Below, piece by piece: positions 18,222-21,777 of a stretch of 21,777 nucleotides of DNA. Both the position numbers and the translations under genes were made by a program. Under the pieces are notes generated by a model. It did no database searches. It was not told the DNA's origin and saw only the letters and a program-made list of their open reading frames with translations. Source of the DNA: a virus; the IMG/VR virus record IMGVR_UViG_3300021957_000365, positions 1-21,777 of that record; one strand, written 5' to 3'. How positions within the stretch are numbered: position 1 is the stretch's first letter; each line of letters starts with the position of its first letter.

Positions 18222-18972
18222 TTTTGCTGGGGATAACTCTACTACGATTATTACAAAAGGAACCAACAATCAAATTACTACTAAACAGATAGGTAATGGT
18301 AACACTACTACTATTCTTTGTGGAGCAAATTCAGGAGGAACTATAACAGGAGCTACTTACTCTTCTCATAGCTGCACAAATGCTACATGGAGCAGTACTG
18401 TAACGGGCAATAGTAATACAGTTAAGATGTATACTGTATGGTCAAATAATATAGGAAACTCTTCTACTGTAACTATAGACGGTAATGATAACTATGCATA
18501 CATTGACCAAGATGAAGATGATAACACAGTAACCGTTACTCAAACAGGAAATGATAACCATTCAGAATCATTAGGCTCAGGAGACGATAATGTTTATTCA
18601 ACGACTCAAACAGGAAACAATAAATATAGCAAAATATTCTTTTTCGGTGATGATTCTGATATTACTGTTAATCAGTATGGGACTGGCCAACATAATTCTT
18701 ATATTTATGGAAACGGCGGTGCGCACAATAACTCGGTAAGTGTTACTCAGTATGGTAGTGGTAACAAAGATGCAGATATATTTTTTTACAACTCTGATAA
18801 TGAAGTAGACTTAACACAATATGGAACAGGAGCTCACGTAGCAAATATGAAATTCTATACAACAGGCTATGATGTAGATGTAACTCAACTTGGAGCTACA
18901 AATCAAACATATACTGCAACTTTTAATTGTACAGCAGATTGTACAAAAACAATATCTATTACACAACAATGA
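18178..18972 (+). CDS. Curlin-like amyloid subunit 2
   Basis: The 264-residue protein has a signal peptide (MVRVITLLLLISPLSFAG) and about eight curlin-type repeats with a strong Q-x-G register: TTKQIGNGN, VTVTQTGNDN, STTQTGNNK, ITVNQYGTGQHN, VSVTQYGSGNK, VDLTQYGTGAH, VDVTQLGATN. These QYG units are closer to the E. coli CsgA pattern than those of subunit 1. A C-terminal CTADC lies 9 residues from the end. The ATG has GGAGG upstream and overlaps the FecR gene by 44 nt. Two unlike curlins suggest a major and a nucleating subunit, but which is which is unclear. Confidence 0.88.
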   Translation: MVRVITLLLLISPLSFAGDNSTTIITKGTNNQITTKQIGNGNTTTILCGANSGGTITGATYSSHSCTNATWSSTVTGNSNTVKMYTVWSNNIGNSSTVTIDGNDNYAYIDQDEDDNTVTVTQTGNDNHSESLGSGDDNVYSTTQTGNNKYSKIFFFGDDSDITVNQYGTGQHNSYIYGNGGAHNNSVSVTQYGSGNKDADIFFYNSDNEVDLTQYGTGAHVANMKFYTTGYDVDVTQLGATNQTYTATFNCTADCTKTISITQQ

Positions 18973-20756
18973 GCAAACTAATAAATCCTTTTATTTTTAT
19001 ATTTTCACTTGGACTCCTAATCTGGAATCCTTCCCCTTTTCAAATACTGGAACTCAAGACATTTGACTATATTATGTCTACTACTCCAGAAATACAAAAC
19101 GAAAACATACTTCTTGTTGATCTCGATGAAGAGATAGTAGAAGCCTACGGAGGTTATCCACTACCAAGAAGCCTATTCGCAAGCATGATAGACATGACAT
19201 CGGGTGTTCCCGGTTTTACGATTCTCATGCCCGATCCCGACTTACGCGGTATTGAGTACGACAACACACTTGCCTACTCACTATCAAATAAACCAAGTGT
19301 TTTAGCTTATGCAGCTTCAACACAGGCATCAAAAGCAGGGCCTCATGTAGGCACAGCTCAACTAGGAGGTGACCCAAAAGAATGGCTATTCAACTATCCC
19401 GGAATTTTAAGACAACTACCAAAGTTACAAGTAACAGCAGAAGGCGTGGGACTAATAAACTCAAGCCCAGAAGTAGACGGAGTCGTACGAAGACTTCCCG
19501 TAGTCGTAAGTAGCCAGGAAGGATTATATCCCTCTTTTGCGTTAGAGATGTTGAGAGTTGGTGTCGGTGATCCAAGTTATCAAATTAAGACAAGCGAAGG
19601 TGTAGAATGGGTACGTATACCAAATTATCCACTTATACATACGGACGCAAACGCAAGAGTATGGATTCAACAAAATGTTAAATTCTATAGACAAACTGCA
19701 GCAGAGTACATGGAGAATCCTATACCTGCTCCCTTTGTTATCTTTGGAGTAACTGCCGAAGGTGTAACCAATCCCGTGCCTACAGCACAAGGAGCAGTAT
19801 ACCCTCATGAAATTCAAGCAAACGTACTTCATTCACTTATAGAAGGAAACAGCCCATCCATCCCGACATGGAGTGTAGCAGTAGAGCTGGGAGCCGCCCT
19901 TCTGGCTCTACTATTACTTTGGATTACAGCATCTCGTATATGGCTGTCACTTCCAGTCTTACTACTTACTATTGGAGGACTTATATACTTTGCCCTGGAA
20001 ATGTACAAATCTTCCTACTTACTTGACGTTTCTGGCACTATTTTAGTCGGGTTTTTATTCTGGAGCATCATAACTTTCAGGAATTTCATTACGCAGTTTT
20101 TGTTGAGATTGCAAATCAAACAACAATTCGGGACGTACGTAAGTCCGGACTTAGTAAAAAAATTACAAGAGGACCCAACATTGCTGAGACTGGGTGGGTC
20201 GACAGAACGACTTACTTTTCTTTTTTCAGATATTCGAGGATTCACACCAATTTCAGAAAAATATCAAAAGAATCCACAAGGTCTTACCAAACTTATAAAC
20301 AGGTTTTTAGATAACCAAACTGAGATAATATTAAAACACGGAGGAACCATCGACAAATATATGGGTGACTGTATTATGGCATTTTGGGGTGCTCCTCTAC
20401 CAGATAATAAGCATGAAGAAAATGCAACAAAAGCTGCTATCGAAATGAGAATAGCACTAGGAGAATTAAATGAAACACTTAGAGAAGAGGGCCTTGACCA
20501 AATTAATACAGGAGCTGGCATCAATACGGGAGACTGTGTGGTGGGCAACTTTGGTAGTAGTACTCGCTTTGACTATTCCGTTTTGGGTGATGCTGTTAAT
20601 CTCGCTGCCCGACTAGAATCGAGCTGTAAGAACTATGACGTAGACCTCGTCATATCCGAGCACAGTTTAGTTGATGGTTACGACTATAAATTTTTAGATG
20701 AAGTTACAGTAAAAGGAAAGACCGAGCCAGTTAAAATATATACCATCGAAAAATAA
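18969..20756 (+). CDS. CHASE2-domain class III adenylate cyclase
   Basis: The start at 18969 (MSKLINPFIFIF, 595 aa) overlaps the curlin stop by ATGA. The order is: membrane anchor (about 6-20), extracytoplasmic CHASE2 sensor (about 25-310, with ILLVDLDEE and GGYPLPRS), three membrane spans (about 318-390), and a class III cyclase domain (about 415-590). Catalytic residues are present. The metal Asp are Asp421 in FSDIRGFT and Asp467 in IDKYMGD. The adenine-selecting Lys and Asp are Lys463 and Asp535 (FDYSVLG), and the transition-state Asn and Arg are Asn544 and Arg548 (NLAAR). It should make cAMP in the host cytoplasm in response to an envelope signal. It is the last gene of the curli operon and probably works with the FecR protein. 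Confidence 0.9.
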   Translation: MSKLINPFIFIFSLGLLIWNPSPFQILELKTFDYIMSTTPEIQNENILLVDLDEEIVEAYGGYPLPRSLFASMIDMTSGVPGFTILMPDPDLRGIEYDNTLAYSLSNKPSVLAYAASTQASKAGPHVGTAQLGGDPKEWLFNYPGILRQLPKLQVTAEGVGLINSSPEVDGVVRRLPVVVSSQEGLYPSFALEMLRVGVGDPSYQIKTSEGVEWVRIPNYPLIHTDANARVWIQQNVKFYRQTAAEYMENPIPAPFVIFGVTAEGVTNPVPTAQGAVYPHEIQANVLHSLIEGNSPSIPTWSVAVELGAALLALLLLWITASRIWLSLPVLLLTIGGLIYFALEMYKSSYLLDVSGTILVGFLFWSIITFRNFITQFLLRLQIKQQFGTYVSPDLVKKLQEDPTLLRLGGSTERLTFLFSDIRGFTPISEKYQKNPQGLTKLINRFLDNQTEIILKHGGTIDKYMGDCIMAFWGAPLPDNKHEENATKAAIEMRIALGELNETLREEGLDQINTGAGINTGDCVVGNFGSSTRFDYSVLGDAVNLAARLESSCKNYDVDLVISEHSLVDGYDYKFLDEVTVKGKTEPVKIYTIEK

Positions 20757-20759
20757 TAC

Positions 20760-20788
20760 TTGACTTTCTGCTCTGATTTTGTTATAAT
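20760..20788 (+). promoter_or_regulatory. Promoter for the right-end gene set
   Basis: TTGACT (20760-20765), 17-bp spacer, TATAAT (20783-20788), directly after the cyclase stop codon. Confidence 0.85.
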
Positions 20789-20830
20789 TTTATTAAGAAC
20801 AAAAAGTTCAAAAGATTTTAGGGAATTAAT

Positions 20831-21028
20831 ATGGATGTTAACGAGGTGGCCGCAGAATTAGCGAAACACGAAGCAGTATGCGCTGAAAGATGGAAAACTT
20901 GTTTCAATAAGATAGATGATATTGAAAATCAGATTACCAGAATAGAAACAATACTTATTAGTGTATCAAGTACTTTGATAGTTGCGGGAGCAGGTATCAT
21001 ATGGACTATGTTCTCAATGCATAGTTAG
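20831..21028 (+). CDS. Holin-like small membrane protein (XhlA-type plan, 65 aa)
   Basis: Begins MDVNEVAAELAKHEAVCAER, with a coiled-coil helix (KHEAVCAERWKTCFNKIDD and onward, about 12-40) and one C-terminal membrane span (ILISVSSTLIVAGAGIIWTM, about 41-60). The plan, and the 'KHEAVCAERW' style, resemble XhlA-like or holin-associated proteins in tailed phages. It has a weak GGGA ribosome site and its own promoter. Confidence 0.65.
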   Translation: MDVNEVAAELAKHEAVCAERWKTCFNKIDDIENQITRIETILISVSSTLIVAGAGIIWTMFSMHS

Positions 21029-21036
21029 GAGAAAAT

Positions 21037-21210
21037 ATGGAAAAAGAATATAAAACAAAAGATTTGAAAGCTGAGAAGGTAGTTAAAGAAGAAAAACTTG
21101 ACTTACCTATCTATGAAAAAAGAGGTAATTGGTGTTTCAAACTAAAAGGAGGCTTGTACAAGTTTCCTACTAAAGAACTAGCTACAGAAAAGTACTTAGA
21201 ACTTAAATAA
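21037..21210 (+). CDS. Small charged protein (57 aa)
   Basis: Starts MEKEYKTKDLKAEKVVKEEK with AGGAGA upstream. The N-terminal third is a charged helix; the rest (IYEKRGNWCFKLKGGLYKFP) looks like a short antiparallel sheet. The stop overlaps the next ATG (TAATG). Function unknown. Confidence 0.65.
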   Translation: MEKEYKTKDLKAEKVVKEEKLDLPIYEKRGNWCFKLKGGLYKFPTKELATEKYLELK

Positions 21211-21326
21211 TGGATGTACTAAATGTATGGGATAGTTTATCCTATGTAGATGGAATAGTATTTACATTTTGGTTAGGTATTTTGTACTATGGCAAATGTT
21301 GGATAGATAATAAATTTAAGGATTAA
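21210..21326 (+). CDS. 38-residue membrane peptide
   Basis: TAATG-coupled. Starts MDVLNVWDSLSYVDG, followed by a membrane span of about 16 residues (IVFTFWLGILYYG) and a charged tail (WIDNKFKD). Function unknown. Confidence 0.6.
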   Translation: MDVLNVWDSLSYVDGIVFTFWLGILYYGKCWIDNKFKD

Positions 21327-21327
21327 T

Positions 21328-21510
21328 ATGGCAAACAGTATAGAAGATGCTTTAGAGAAAGCAGTAAAGCAAGTAGAAGTAGGAAAGGTAGTAGAAGGCA
21401 AAGGAGCCGAAGAACCTGCAGAATTATCCTCTAGAGTAAAAATACTACTAGCAAGAAAAAAGAACTTACAAAGAAAAAAGAGACAACACTTACCTAAAGC
21501 TCTTAGATGA
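21328..21510 (+). CDS. Small helical protein with basic tail (60 aa)
   Basis: Starts MANSIEDALEKAVKQVEVGK with AAGGA upstream. An acidic amphipathic N-terminal half is followed by a Lys/Arg-rich tail (ARKKNLQRKKRQHLPKALR). It overlaps the next gene by ATGA. Not recognised; it may be a structural or DNA-binding accessory protein. Confidence 0.65.
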   Translation: MANSIEDALEKAVKQVEVGKVVEGKGAEEPAELSSRVKILLARKKNLQRKKRQHLPKALR

Positions 21511-21665
21511 GTAAAAAGAAGACGCCAGAAGAAAGAATGGCGATCTGTAAAAAATGCCCCCACTTAAAGAAGTGGAAAGTTTGCGATATATGTAAATGTT
21601 TTATGCCCCTCAAAACAAAGATTAGATGGGCAGAGTGTCCTTTGGAAGATCCCAAATGGACATAA
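21507..21665 (+). CDS. Small zinc-ribbon-like phage protein (52 aa)
   Basis: Five of its six Cys fall in CKKCPHLKKWKVCDICKCF (14-32), the sixth in WAECPL (about 41-46). The C-x-x-C...C-x-x-C-x-CFMP...W-x-x-CP pattern is that of a zinc ribbon and, from memory, is common in marine phage genomes near structural genes. Function unknown. Confidence 0.7.
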   Translation: MSKKKTPEERMAICKKCPHLKKWKVCDICKCFMPLKTKIRWAECPLEDPKWT

Positions 21666-21675
21666 GGAGAGTGAC

Positions 21676-21777
21676 ATGCCTAAAGGTAAAGGAACATACG
21701 GATCAAAGGTTGGCAGACCAAAGAAAAAGAAAAAAGGTGGAAAGAAGAAAAAATCAATGGGAGGCTTAACAGCAGCT
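21676..21777 (+). CDS. Lys/Gly-rich small phage protein, cut by the window edge
   Basis: Starts MPKGKGTYGSKVGRPKKKKK after a GGAGAG ribosome site and is open to the last base (34 codons visible). Very basic, with RP and poly-Lys runs. Similar short basic proteins beginning MPKGKGTYG occur in tailed phages, as far as I recall. Probably nucleic-acid binding. Confidence 0.65.
   Translation, partial: MPKGKGTYGSKVGRPKKKKKGGKKKKSMGGLTAA

Overview
The window looks like part of the genome of a low-GC tailed phage, or a phage-derived element, of a marine-type Gram-negative bacterium. The reasons are tightly overlapping small genes (many joined by TAATG or ATGA), a MazG-type pyrophosphohydrolase, a HAD phosphatase, a GIY-YIG-like protein, a small-terminase-like protein, and the run of small basic and Cys-rich proteins at the right end. 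No capsid, tail, portal or large terminase gene lies in the window, so the phage assignment is an inference from gene style and a few markers. The Gram-negative host is inferred from the outer-membrane genes (TonB-dependent receptor, CsgG lipoprotein).

Layout. (1) 1-115: tail end of a plus-strand reading frame. (2) 233-3527, minus: an operon of about 13 small genes, including an Api92/YubB-like protein, a MazG-like enzyme and several genes of only 33-42 codons, behind a strong promoter near 3560-3580. (3) 3587-4201, minus: a PPK2-family polyphosphate kinase with its own consensus promoter. (4) 4305-5240, minus: about 900 nt with no plausible gene, a consensus promoter at one end, a UUCG terminator at the other and many hairpins between. 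This is a candidate giant structured RNA. (5) 5258-6469, minus: three small genes and a very short ORF, with four near-identical TTGACA-N17-TATAAT promoters. (6) 6480-10310: a repeat-rich control region with divergent transcription, duplicated operators, Fur-box-like palindromes, two families of paralogous microproteins, a GIY-YIG-like protein and a HAD phosphatase. (7) 10446-13853, plus: an Oar-like TonB-dependent receptor as a self-contained transcription unit with its own promoter and terminator. (8) 13887-20756, plus: an apparent single operon running from the small-terminase-like gene and three small membrane proteins into a curli-type cluster: csgF, csgG, curlin, FecR-domain protein, second curlin, and a CHASE2-adenylate cyclase. 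(9) 20760-end, plus: a holin-like gene and small basic or Cys-rich genes.

How it fits together. The left half resembles early genes (nucleotide metabolism, small host-interaction proteins, a large RNA) under many strong sigma70-type promoters. The right half carries genes that would remodel the host surface: an outer-membrane receptor, and a secretion pore with its accessory factor and two amyloid-type substrates. These sit with a periplasmic FecR sensor and a membrane cyclase that could convert an envelope signal into cAMP. The curli-plus-cyclase cluster in phage context, the large RNA and the phased operator modules are the parts most worth following up.
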